A stretch of 27,859 bases of DNA from CAYLNK01 sp964384675 (GCA_964384675.1 CAYLNK010000049.1:1-27859); one strand, 5' to 3'; shown: positions 1 to 7,647, counted from the first letter of the stretch. Program-made: numbers and translations. The notes: generated by a model from the sequence alone, not told the origin.

Positions 1-163
1 GGCCCCGCCGGGCGAGGCGCGGCGCGGGGTGGGTGTGGCGAACACGCGCGGCCGGCTGGCCAGCCTGTTCGGCGCGCGGCACCGCTTCGAGCTCGTCAAC
101 CGCGAAGGGGGCGGCGTCAGCGCGCTCTTCCGGATCCCGTTCGCGCCAGGCGAGACCGCATGA
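1..163 (+). CDS. LytS-family sensor histidine kinase, C-terminal fragment (5' end outside window)
   Basis: An open frame runs from the window edge to a TGA at 161-163. It encodes the last ~53 residues of a GHKL-type ATPase domain. The G-box segment GVGVANTRGRLASLFG is followed by a final beta-strand region with FRIPF. This matches the C-terminus of LytS/YehU-like membrane kinases (family knowledge), which autophosphorylate on His and signal to LytTR response regulators. The next gene starts at 160 inside this stop (ATGA overlap), so the two are translationally coupled. Unlike its neighbour, this protein keeps a normal G-box. The sensor region and H-box lie upstream of the window, so the signal and the completeness of the kinase cannot be judged. 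Confidence 0.8.
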   Translation, partial: APPGEARRGVGVANTRGRLASLFGARHRFELVNREGGGVSALFRIPFAPGETA

Positions 164-1245
164 CGACGCGGCGGGAGGCTCTCGGGTTCGCGCTCGGCTG
201 GCTCCTCTGGGGACTCTTCCGGGGAGCCGAGCGGTGGACCATCAGCACCGGGCTCGTGATGCGCGCCTCGCCGGCCCCACCGCTCGGATCTCTCGTCTAC
301 ACGTTCGCCTCGGCGCTCCTGATGGCTCTCGCGTGGGCGGTCGTGACGGTCCCCATCCGCTGGGCCTGGACGCGGATTCCCCGTCTGCGTCGGGCTCCTC
401 TGCGGGCGCTCGGCCTCCACCTCACCCTGGCGATCGCCGCCGCGGCCTGTGTGCTCGGGCTCTTCACGTTCCTCGTCCTCCTGGCGTTCCCCGAAAGACG
501 GGGAGAAAGCCCGTACCTCCACGAGATCGCGGGGCGGATCCCGGTCTACGTGAACCAGATCGCGCTGACCTACACGACTCTCGTCACGGTGTTCTGGCTG
601 CTGCGCCGCCTGAAGGAGGACCGGGAGTCTGCGCTGAGGGCGGCCACGCTGGAGCGGGAGCTGGCCGACGCGCAGCTCGAGACGCTGACGACGCAGCTCA
701 ACCCGCCGTTCTTCTTCAGCACGCTCAACGCCATCCTGCCGCTGGTGCGGAAGGACCCCGACCTCGCGGCTCGCACGGTCGTCCAGCTGGGCGATCTCCT
801 GCGCCTGACGTTCCGGAGCGAGGGGAGCCGGCTCGTCCCGCTCGAGGAGGAGCTGCGCACCCTCGACCTCTACCTGAAGATCGAGACGACGCGGTTCCAG
901 GACCGGCTCCGGCTCACGCTGGACGTCGATCCGGCCGCCCGGGAGGCGCTGGTGCCGAACCTGCTTCTCCTGCCCCTCGTCGAGAACGCCATCCAGCGTG
1001 GCGTGGCCCACCGGCCGGGACCGGGCCGGCTCCTCGTCGCGGCGAACGCGGACGCGGAGCTCCGTCTCTCGGTGCGGTGGGAGGGGCTGCCGCCTGCCGG
1101 AGGGGACGGAGACGCGCTCGACACGACGCGGCAGCGTCTGGCACGGCTCTATCCGGGCCGGCACCGGCTCGAGGCCGGGGGCTCGGCGCCGGAGGTGCGC
1201 GTCGTCCTGCCGTTCGACCGCCCGGCGCAGGCCGCGGTGGCGTGA
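160..1245 (+). CDS. LytS-like membrane sensor protein with degenerate kinase motifs (probable pseudokinase)
   Basis: This 361-residue protein has about four hydrophobic segments in residues 8-150, a short coiled-coil-like linker and a His_kinase/GHKL-like C-terminus. In LytS-family proteins the phosphoacceptor lies in a motif of the type LNPHFLFNTLN. Here the segment reads LNPPFFFSTLN, and the His position is Pro183 (codon CCG at 706-708). The N-box Asn (VENAIQRG, Asn276) is kept. The G-box, normally GxGLxNT, reads GDALDTTRQRL. Autophosphorylation therefore looks impossible, although ATP binding might persist. The frame is intact and overlaps the intact-looking kinase upstream by ATGA, so the protein is probably a partner or regulator, perhaps a heterodimer subunit. 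The family assignment is firm; the pseudokinase role is inferred. Confidence 0.85.
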   Translation: MTTRREALGFALGWLLWGLFRGAERWTISTGLVMRASPAPPLGSLVYTFASALLMALAWAVVTVPIRWAWTRIPRLRRAPLRALGLHLTLAIAAAACVLGLFTFLVLLAFPERRGESPYLHEIAGRIPVYVNQIALTYTTLVTVFWLLRRLKEDRESALRAATLERELADAQLETLTTQLNPPFFFSTLNAILPLVRKDPDLAARTVVQLGDLLRLTFRSEGSRLVPLEEELRTLDLYLKIETTRFQDRLRLTLDVDPAAREALVPNLLLLPLVENAIQRGVAHRPGPGRLLVAANADAELRLSVRWEGLPPAGGDGDALDTTRQRLARLYPGRHRLEAGGSAPEVRVVLPFDRPAQAAVA

Positions 1246-1255
1246 GCGAGCCCGG

Positions 1256-2017
1256 TCAGGGCTTGAAGTCGCGCAGGCGTCCCCGGTAGCTCTCGCTCAT
1301 CGAGAGAGTCGTGCCGTCGCGCAGGGTGACCAGCCAGTCGCCGCCGTTGCCGCCGGGCTGAAGCTCGCGGATCCGGTCGAGCGCCACGATCGTCGAACGG
1401 TGGATGCGCAGGAACCGTTCCGGGTCGAGCCTCTCCTCGATTCCCTGCATCGTCTCGCGGTGCACGATCGACTCGCCGCCGACGTGCAGGATCACGTTGT
1501 TGCGGGCGGCCTCGACCCAGTCCACGTCCCGGAAGCGCAGGAAGCGCTCCTTGCTGCCCGTCCGCAGGAGGATCCACTCCGGGTAGCGCCGCGTCGCCCG
1601 GAGGGACTCGAGGAGCGAATCGAGGCTCTTGCGCAGGCTCCCGGCCCCTCGCGCGCGCACCCGGAGCTTGGCGCGGTCCAGCGCCTGCCGGACGCGCTCC
1701 TGACCGAACGGCTTGAGGATGTAGTCGAGCGCGTGCGAGTCGAAGGCACGGAGCGCGTACTGATCGTAGGCGGTCACGAAGACGACGGAGGGGCTGGCCT
1801 CCTTCCCGAGCGTCTCGAGGACGCCGAAGCCGTCCAGGCCGGGCATCTGCACGTCGAGGAAGACGAGGTCGGGCCTGAGCTCCTCGATGTCGCGGGCCGC
1901 CTGGAAGCCGTCCTCGCACTCCCGCACGATCTCGACGTCGGGGTCGCGCTGGATCTGGAGGCGGAGCCACTCCCGAGCCAGCGGCTCGTCGTCGGCGATC
2001 ACGGTGCGGATGCTCAG
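1256..2017 (-). CDS. LytTR-family DNA-binding response regulator, probable CTG start
   Basis: This 253-residue regulator has a receiver domain (residues ~3-120) and a LytTR DNA-binding domain (~150-253). The acidic pocket is D9/D10, the phosphoacceptor is D55 (LVFLDVQMP), and the switch residues T82 and K102 (ILKPF) are present. The LytTR part contains RFLRIHRSTIVALDRI. Start choice: CTG at 2017 has a good Shine-Dalgarno (GGGAGGG) just upstream and gives MSIRTVIADDEP, a typical start for this family. The nearest conventional start, GTG at 2002, would cut the first beta strand and has no Shine-Dalgarno. No ATG/GTG/TTG lies close upstream in frame. The gene converges on the kinase pair with a 10-nt gap and diverges from the TonB receptor. 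It probably receives phosphate from the upstream LytS kinase. Confidence 0.88.
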   Translation of the reverse strand: MSIRTVIADDEPLAREWLRLQIQRDPDVEIVRECEDGFQAARDIEELRPDLVFLDVQMPGLDGFGVLETLGKEASPSVVFVTAYDQYALRAFDSHALDYILKPFGQERVRQALDRAKLRVRARGAGSLRKSLDSLLESLRATRRYPEWILLRTGSKERFLRFRDVDWVEAARNNVILHVGGESIVHRETMQGIEERLDPERFLRIHRSTIVALDRIRELQPGGNGGDWLVTLRDGTTLSMSESYRGRLRDFKP

Positions 2018-2379
2018 GGTCCCTCCCGTCCTTGATACGGGGATGAGATGGGCCGGTTTCGGGATGAGGTCAAGTCCGGGCGGGACGGAGCCCGGGAAAG
2101 AGGGGACGCGGGGCCGCCGGGCCGGGACGGGCCGACGGCTCGGGGCCGGAGGGAGCAGGCCCGCCACGAGGCTCTCCGGACCTCCGGGAGCCATGGACGG
2201 TTTCTTGGATCCCCGGAGCGGGGTTTCGCCCCGGGGACGCCCGATCCGGGATCCGTCCTGCCGTTGCCGGCTCCGATCCTGCCTCCCGCCCGAGGTGTCC
2301 GCGCGCCGTTCTCGTCCCGCCGACCCGGGACCAGATTCGAGTCGCACGAACACGGGTTTTCGACGAAAGGAGAGAGGAC
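2018..2379. other. Divergent intergenic region between response regulator and TonB receptor
   Basis: These 362 bp separate two divergent genes and must hold both promoters. No clear -35/-10 pair was found. A small hairpin, CGGGG-TTTCG-CCCCG, lies at 2219-2233 in the probable leader of the receptor gene, inside a larger GC-rich symmetric stretch; its function is unknown. Immediately before the receptor start is a strong ribosome binding site (AAAGGAG, 2366-2372). LytTR sites are the obvious candidate for regulation here, but no repeated pair of sites could be identified by eye. Confidence 0.5.
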
Positions 2380-5292
2380 ATGAGAGTGATTCTTCCCGTT
2401 CCGCGCCTGGGCCGTGCCCGGGCGTCGCTCGCGGCCGCGCTCTGGCTGCTGCTGCCGGCCACACCGCTTCTCGGACAGGCGCAATCGGGGAACGTCTTTA
2501 CCCGCACGGTGGACGAGGCGGGTGCTCCGCTCCCGGGCGTCTCGGTCACGCTCTCCGGGCTGGGAGCCCCGGTGACGCGGTTCTCGGACGCCAAGGGCGA
2601 GGCGCGGTTCCTGACGCTCTCGCCCGGCAGCTACCGCCTCACCTCGTCGCTCTCCGGCTTCAACACGGTCGAGCGGAAGGACGTGGTGGTGGCACTCGGG
2701 AAGAACACCGAGGTGACTCTCTCCATGAAGATCGCGGGCGTCGAGTCCCAGGTGGTGGTCACCGGGGAGACGCCGCTCCTGGATACCCGGCGCACCTCCC
2801 AGGGCGTCAACGTCACGCAGCAGGAGCTGGCCTCGATCCCGACCGCACGCGACCCGTGGGTCGTCCTCCAGTCGGCGCCAGGGATCCTCACCGACCGGCT
2901 CAACGTGGGCGGTAACGAGAGCGGCCAGCAGTCGACGTTCGTGGCGAAGGGAGACAGCGGCGCCAACTCCACCTGGCAGATGGACGGCGTGACGATCACC
3001 GACATGTCCGCCATCGGCTCCTCGCCCGGCTACTACGATTTCGACTCGTTCCAGGAGATGCAGGTCGCCGTGGGCGGCGCGGACGTCTCGCTCGCGACCG
3101 CGGGCGCCGCCCTCAACATGGTGACCAAGCGGGGCGGGAACGAGCTGAAGGGCTCGGCCCGCGTCTTCGTCACCGACAAGCGTTTCCAGGCGAACAACCT
3201 CCCGGACGAGGCCGTCGCCCAGGGCTTCCAGCGCGGCAACCGGATCGACGACACGCAGGACTACGGGCTCGAGATGGGTGGGCCCCTCCTGAAGGACCGG
3301 CTTTGGCTCTGGGGCGCCTACAGCCGGAACCAGGTGAACCTCAGGACGCCCTCCCAGCCTCCCGCGGCGCCCGACGGCTTCTCCGACAAGACGACCCTCG
3401 AGGACATCAACGGCAAGCTCAACGCACAGCTCGGGAGCAGCAACAGCTTCACCGGGTTCTTCAGCCGCGGGGACAAGATCAAGATCGGACGCAACGCGGC
3501 GCCCCAGCGGCCCCAGGAGACGACCTGGGACCAGAAGGGGCCGACGTCGGTCTACAAGGCGGACGACTCGCACGTCTTCTCGTCGAACGTCTTCGCGCAG
3601 GCGTTCTTCTCGTACGTGGACGGCGGGTTCTCCTTCACGCCCGAGGGCGGCGCCGACCCGTACCCGTATCGCGACCCGGCCGGCGTCAACCGGGGCACCT
3701 ACTACTTCTACAACACCGTGAGGCCGCAGCGGCAGCTCTCCGCCAACGTGAACGGGTTCTTCCGCACCGGCGCCGCCGGCCACGAGCTGAAGGCCGGCTT
3801 CAACTACCGCAACACGCCGATCTCGTCCGACGTGGCGTGGCCGCACGGCATCCGGATGATCGAGCGGCGGACGTCCAGCGGAGCCGACAACAGCCACGTC
3901 CGCCTCTACCGGAACCAGTCGACGTCCGTGGACGAGACGCTGACCGCGGCGTTCCTCTCCGACACCGTCACGTTCGACAACCTCACCATCACCGCGGGCG
4001 TCCGCTACGACCAGCAGTCGGGCAACAACAAGGCCTCGGTGAGCCCGGCGAATCCGAGCTTCCCCGACGTCATCCCGCAGCTCGTCCAGCCGGAGACCGA
4101 GAAGCCGTTCACCTGGAAGAACGTCTCGCCGCGCGTCGGGCTGACCTACAGCCTGGGCGGCGGCAAGTCGCTGATCCGCGCGACGTACGGCCGTTTCGCC
4201 GACCAGCTGCCGAACGCCAACATCTCGTACAACAACAACGCCCAGTACGGCTACGTCTGGTACACGTGGCGGGACAAGAACGGGAACCACGTGGCGGAGC
4301 GGAGCGAGGTGGACTTCTCGTCGATCGAGAACTTCTACAACATCGATCCCTACAACACGACGGGCCCGACGCCGAACCGCATCGACCCCGACCTGAAGGC
4401 CGGCACGACCGACGAGATCACGCTCTCGACCGAGCGGGAGCTCGTGGCGGGCCTGGCCGTCTCGCTCACCGGAACGTACCGGAAGCTCAAGAACTTCTCC
4501 TGGACGCCGAACTACGGCTTCGAGGCGAACGGCCGTTTCCACGTCCTGGGCGCCACGGATTACGAGCTCGTCCGCTACGCGGACGGCGTGAACCCCGACG
4601 GCAGCGCCTACCACGTGCCGGTCTACGGGCTCAAGGAGACGGCCCCGATCCCGGTAGGAGGCTATCTGACCAACCGTCCCGACTACGAGCAGACCTACAA
4701 GGGCCTCGACGTCCAGCTGATCAAGCGGTACTCGAACCGCTGGATGGCACGGCTCGCGCTGTCGGTGAACGACTGGAAGAGCGACATCGGGGCCGGCGGG
4801 ATCCAGGACCCGACGAACTCGATCGTGGCCTACGGCAACTCGTCCGCCAGCGGGCTCGTCGTCGCCGGCGCCGGCGTCGGCTCCGGGGCCAAGGAAGGCG
4901 TCTACATCAACTCCCGCTGGTCCGTCACGGCCAACGCGATGTACAGCCTCCCGGCCGGCTTCAACGTCGCGGGCAGCTTCTTCGCGCGTGAAGGCTATCC
5001 CCTCGCCACCTACGATCCCACGTCTCCCGGCGACCTCTTCGGCCCCCGCAACGTGCTGACCCGGGAGCTCGGCGAGGCGCGCCTCTCGACGCTGACCAAC
5101 CTGGACCTGAGGCTCGAGAAGCTCCTCAAGGTCTCGACCACCGACATCACGCTCTCGATCGACGTCTTCAACGCGCTCAACAACGGCGTCGTCCTGCAGC
5201 GCCAGCTCAACAAGGACGTCTCCACGTTCAACCAGATCACCGAGATCCAGAGCCCCCGGGTCGTCCGCTTCGGCGGCCGGCTCTCGTTCTAG
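2380..5292 (+). CDS. TonB-dependent outer-membrane receptor with N-terminal carboxypeptidase-regulatory domain
   Basis: This 970-residue protein has a signal peptide of about 34 residues ending near LLGQA. A CarboxypepD_reg-like beta-sandwich follows at residues ~38-115 (DEAGAPLPGVSVTLSG). The plug domain spans ~130-245 (IPTARDPWVVLQSAPGI, WQMDGVTITD, GGNELKGSARVF). A long beta-barrel runs to the C-terminal Phe (RLSF). This is the Oar/SusC-like architecture abundant in Acidobacteriota, in which the receptor imports a ligand such as an oligosaccharide, peptide or metal chelate using TonB energy. The ligand cannot be predicted and no SusD-like partner is adjacent. ATG at 2380 is set by AAAGGAG 8-14 nt upstream. 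The gene ends in a strong hairpin terminator, so it is probably monocistronic. The divergent LytTR regulator is a plausible controller (inference). Confidence 0.93.
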   Translation: MRVILPVPRLGRARASLAAALWLLLPATPLLGQAQSGNVFTRTVDEAGAPLPGVSVTLSGLGAPVTRFSDAKGEARFLTLSPGSYRLTSSLSGFNTVERKDVVVALGKNTEVTLSMKIAGVESQVVVTGETPLLDTRRTSQGVNVTQQELASIPTARDPWVVLQSAPGILTDRLNVGGNESGQQSTFVAKGDSGANSTWQMDGVTITDMSAIGSSPGYYDFDSFQEMQVAVGGADVSLATAGAALNMVTKRGGNELKGSARVFVTDKRFQANNLPDEAVAQGFQRGNRIDDTQDYGLEMGGPLLKDRLWLWGAYSRNQVNLRTPSQPPAAPDGFSDKTTLEDINGKLNAQLGSSNSFTGFFSRGDKIKIGRNAAPQRPQETTWDQKGPTSVYKADDSHVFSSNVFAQAFFSYVDGGFSFTPEGGADPYPYRDPAGVNRGTYYFYNTVRPQRQLSANVNGFFRTGAAGHELKAGFNYRNTPISSDVAWPHGIRMIERRTSSGADNSHVRLYRNQSTSVDETLTAAFLSDTVTFDNLTITAGVRYDQQSGNNKASVSPANPSFPDVIPQLVQPETEKPFTWKNVSPRVGLTYSLGGGKSLIRATYGRFADQLPNANISYNNNAQYGYVWYTWRDKNGNHVAERSEVDFSSIENFYNIDPYNTTGPTPNRIDPDLKAGTTDEITLSTERELVAGLAVSLTGTYRKLKNFSWTPNYGFEANGRFHVLGATDYELVRYADGVNPDGSAYHVPVYGLKETAPIPVGGYLTNRPDYEQTYKGLDVQLIKRYSNRWMARLALSVNDWKSDIGAGGIQDPTNSIVAYGNSSASGLVVAGAGVGSGAKEGVYINSRWSVTANAMYSLPAGFNVAGSFFAREGYPLATYDPTSPGDLFGPRNVLTRELGEARLSTLTNLDLRLEKLLKVSTTDITLSIDVFNALNNGVVLQRQLNKDVSTFNQITEIQSPRVVRFGGRLSF

Positions 5293-5307
5293 GCTCTTCC
5301 GCTTCGC

Positions 5308-5336
5308 CCCCGCCGGGAGGTCTTCTCCCGGCGGGG
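5308..5336 (+). terminator. Hairpin terminator after the TonB receptor gene
   Basis: A perfect 12-bp GC-rich stem (arms 5308-5319 and 5325-5336) encloses a 5-nt loop (GTCTT), beginning 15 nt after the receptor stop. A pyrimidine-rich stretch (CTTCGTCTCTTCGTC) follows rather than a pure T tract. This is common in GC-rich genomes. It separates the receptor gene from the next gene on the same strand. Confidence 0.75.
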
Positions 5337-5361
5337 CTTCGTCTCTTCGTCCGGAGGAAGC

Positions 5362-7446
5362 GTGACCCGTCGGATCGTCCTTCTCGGCGCGTTGCTGGCC
5401 GTCGGCTGCGGGCGGGGCGGATCGCGCCCCACGAGCCCCGGGGCGCCGGTCTTCGTCTTCTCGATCGACACGCTGCGCGCCGACCGCCTGCCCGTCTACG
5501 GCTACGGCGGCGTCGAAACGCCGGCGATCGACGCCTTCCGGCGTGACGCCGTCCTCTTCGCGAATGCCTACTCTCACACGCCGCTCACTTTGCCGTCGCA
5601 CGCGACGCTCCTCACCGGGCTCCTGCCCGGAGCGCACGGGATCCGGGACAACCTGGGCTATCGCCTCGCGCGAGGCACGCCGACGCTCGCCTCGTTCCTG
5701 GGGGGGCGCGGCTATCGCACCGGCGCCGCCGTGTCGTCGATCGTCCTCCTCGGGGCCTCGGGGCTCGCCGACGGCTTCGAGCGGTACGACGACGACGTGG
5801 AGGCGACGGCGCCCGACCTCTCGCTCTCCCACGTCCAGCGAGACGGGGACCGCACCGTCGACGCGTTCGCGGGCTGGCTCGCGGCCGGCGACGTTCGGCC
5901 GCCGTTCGGCTTCGTCCACGTCTACGAGCCGCACACCCCATACGACGCGCCGGAGCCGTACCGCTCCCGGTACGGGCCCGGCTCGTACGACGGCGAGGTC
6001 GCCCGCGCCGACGCCGTCTTCGGCCGCTTCGTCGCCCTCCTGAAGGACCGGGGCCTCTTCGAGCGCGCGCTCGTCGTCCTGGTGTCGGACCACGGCGAGG
6101 GGCTCGGCGATCACGGCGAGGACGAGCACGGCGTCACCCTGTATCGAGAGACGCTGCACGTCCCGCTCCTGGTGAAGCTCCCCGGCGCCGCGCGGGCGGG
6201 GGAGAGCATCGCGACGCCGGTCGGGCTCGCCGACCTCCTGCCGACGATCGCGGCGGTCGTCGCGCCGGGAGAGCCGCCGTCGCCCGGCCTCGTCGGGACC
6301 GACGTCCTGGCGCTGGCGCCCGGCGCGGACCGGGCGATCTACGGCGAGACGTTCTTCCCGCGCCTCCACTACGGCTGGTCGGAGCTCGCGTCGCTCGTCG
6401 ACGCCCGGCACCACTACATCGACTCCCCGAGGCCCGAGCTCTTCGACCTGACCCGCGATCCGGGGGAGACGGCGGACGTCTCGGGGATCGGAGCGGGCGC
6501 GCTCCACCCGGCGCTCCGCTCGATGCGCCTCGCCGTCGACCGGGCGCGGGTGCCGCTCGCGCCGCCGTCCGCGGTGGATCCCGAGCACGCCGCCAAGCTG
6601 GCGTCGCTCGGCTACCTGGGCTCAGGCGTGACACCGTCCGCCGGGCCGCTGCCCGACCCCAAGGAGAAGCTGGAGTCGCTGAAGGCCATGAAGAGAGCGT
6701 TCTCGCTGCTGAACGACGGGCGGAGCGACGAGGCCGTCGGCGCGTTCCGGAGCCTCGTCGGGAGAGAGCCGTCGATGGTCGACTCGTGGCTCGGCCTCTC
6801 TCGCGCGTATCGCAAGGCGGGCCGGACGGTCGAGTCGCTCGAGGCGCTGAAGAAGGTCGTCGCGCTCTCGCCCGACGCGCGCGGCGAGCACCTCCTCTCG
6901 GTCGCGGCCCTGGCGCTCGAGGCCGGGCGCCTCGACGAGGCGGAGTCGCACGCGCGGCTCGCGCTCGGGGCCGGCAACACTCTCGCGCACGAGACCCTCG
7001 CGCTCGTCGCCCTCTCCCGGGGCGACCTCGAGGCGGCACGACGAGAGGTCGCGGAGAGTCGTCGGGCGTCCCCGAACCGGCGGTTCCCGCTCCTCCTGGA
7101 GGTGAAGCTCCTCCTCGCCGAGCGTCGCTGGGAGCCGGCGCGGGAGGCGGCGGAACGCCTCCTGCACGAGGGAGAGGCGCGCCGGCTCGCCCCGCTGCAG
7201 GGCGCGAACCAGGCAGAGGGGGAGGCGCTCGCACGGCTCGGCGAGGTCGAGCGGGCGGAGGCCTCGTTCCGCGAGGAGCTCCGGCTCTTCCCCGACAACC
7301 TCACGGCCTGGCAGCACCTGGCGGTGCTCCTCGCGAGCGCGGGACGCGCGGACGAGTGCGCGGCGATCGTCGCGCGGCTGGAGCGAGGTCCGGCCTCCGC
7401 CCGTCTCGCCGCCCGGACCCTCTCCCGGATCCTCGCCGGCGGCTAG
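5362..7446 (+). CDS. Lipoprotein with sulfatase-like (alkaline-phosphatase superfamily) domain and TPR repeats
   Basis: This 694-residue protein has a lipobox (LLAVGC, Cys16), so it is probably membrane-anchored outside the cytoplasm. Residues ~28-400 form a sulfatase-like domain: FSIDTLRAD carries metal ligand D36, and SDHGEGLGDHGEDEHG carries the later Asp/His ligands. At the nucleophile motif, where true sulfatases have C/S-x-P-S-R, it reads T76-L-P-S-H80. There is thus no formylglycine precursor, and the conserved Arg is His. Thr serves as nucleophile in related phosphotransferases such as EptA, so phospho- or transferase chemistry is possible (inference). Residues ~430-690 are helical TPR-type repeats, implying protein binding. 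The GTG start at 5362 follows GGAGGAAG. Family assignment is firm; substrate unknown. Confidence 0.88.
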   Translation: MTRRIVLLGALLAVGCGRGGSRPTSPGAPVFVFSIDTLRADRLPVYGYGGVETPAIDAFRRDAVLFANAYSHTPLTLPSHATLLTGLLPGAHGIRDNLGYRLARGTPTLASFLGGRGYRTGAAVSSIVLLGASGLADGFERYDDDVEATAPDLSLSHVQRDGDRTVDAFAGWLAAGDVRPPFGFVHVYEPHTPYDAPEPYRSRYGPGSYDGEVARADAVFGRFVALLKDRGLFERALVVLVSDHGEGLGDHGEDEHGVTLYRETLHVPLLVKLPGAARAGESIATPVGLADLLPTIAAVVAPGEPPSPGLVGTDVLALAPGADRAIYGETFFPRLHYGWSELASLVDARHHYIDSPRPELFDLTRDPGETADVSGIGAGALHPALRSMRLAVDRARVPLAPPSAVDPEHAAKLASLGYLGSGVTPSAGPLPDPKEKLESLKAMKRAFSLLNDGRSDEAVGAFRSLVGREPSMVDSWLGLSRAYRKAGRTVESLEALKKVVALSPDARGEHLLSVAALALEAGRLDEAESHARLALGAGNTLAHETLALVALSRGDLEAARREVAESRRASPNRRFPLLLEVKLLLAERRWEPAREAAERLLHEGEARRLAPLQGANQAEGEALARLGEVERAEASFREELRLFPDNLTAWQHLAVLLASAGRADECAAIVARLERGPASARLAARTLSRILAGG

Positions 7447-7482
7447 TCCTGGGGCAAGGGGTCATCCTGGGGCAAGGGGTCA
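7447..7482 (+). repeat. Two tandem 18-bp direct repeats
   Basis: The unit TCCTGGGGCAAGGGGTCA occurs at 7447-7464 and again, identically and without a gap, at 7465-7482. It starts directly after the stop codon of the preceding gene. The last 10 bp of the second copy form the outer end of the adjacent palindrome. This looks like a partial duplication of the palindrome's edge. Confidence 0.9.
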
Positions 7483-7538
7483 GGTCCCGATTTCCCACTA
7501 TAGCCAGCTATAGTGGGAAATCGGGACCTGACCCCTTG
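7473..7538. repeat. 66-bp near-perfect palindrome (REP/MITE-like, possible bidirectional terminator)
   Basis: Positions 7473-7504 are the exact reverse complement of 7507-7538; only the central CA (7505-7506) is unpaired. As RNA or single-stranded DNA it forms a stem of about 31 bp with a 4-nt loop. Ends are CAAGGGGTCAGGTC and its complement. It lies between convergent genes and could terminate both transcripts. The lower GC of the inner arms (CCCACTATAG) differs from the surrounding DNA. GGGGTCAGGTC-type ends recall dispersed REP-like elements mobilised by IS200-like (RAYT) transposases; that link is inference from memory. No transposase is present here. Confidence 0.9.
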
Positions 7539-7541
7539 TTC

Positions 7542-7577
7542 TTGGGCGCGTTGGGCGCGTTGGGCGTGTGGGGCGTG
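7542..7577 (+). repeat. Four tandem 9-bp repeats (TTGGGCGYG)
   Basis: Successive 9-mers read TTGGGCGCG, TTGGGCGCG, TTGGGCGTG and TGGGGCGTG, immediately beyond the palindrome. Just downstream, TGGTGTGACC occurs twice (7578-7587 and 7597-7606) with a 19-bp period. No gene is supported here; this is simple-sequence repeat DNA likely to vary in copy number. Confidence 0.85.
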
Positions 7578-7612
7578 TGGTGTGACCGCTGTGACCTGGT
7601 GTGACCCCTCTT

Positions 7613-7647
7613 GGGGGGGCGTTGGGGTGTTTGGGGTGATTGGGGGG
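7613..7647 (+). other. Putative G-quadruplex motif
   Basis: Four runs of at least four G on the plus strand (7613-7619, 7624-7627, 7633-7636, 7642-7647) are separated by loops of 4, 5 and 5 nt. This fits the standard intramolecular G-quadruplex pattern even with four-tetrad stacks. It lies 19 bp beyond the 3' end of the polyprenyl synthase gene. Transcripts of that gene carry the C-rich complement, so a structure would form in DNA or in read-through RNA from the left. Confidence 0.7.

Noticed and set aside
2219..2233. Small CGGGG hairpin as a riboswitch or attenuator before the TonB receptor
   Set aside because: Five base pairs in a GC-rich spacer are expected by chance; no T tract and no recognised aptamer, so it is only mentioned within the intergenic entry.
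2014..6588. A 1524-codon open frame on the minus strand, antisense to the TonB receptor and sulfatase-like genes
   Set aside because: Its codons are exactly in register with the sense codons, so stops would arise only from sense TTA, CTA or TCA codons, which this GC-rich genome avoids. The translation is Arg/Val/Glu/Asp-rich low-complexity sequence with no domain.
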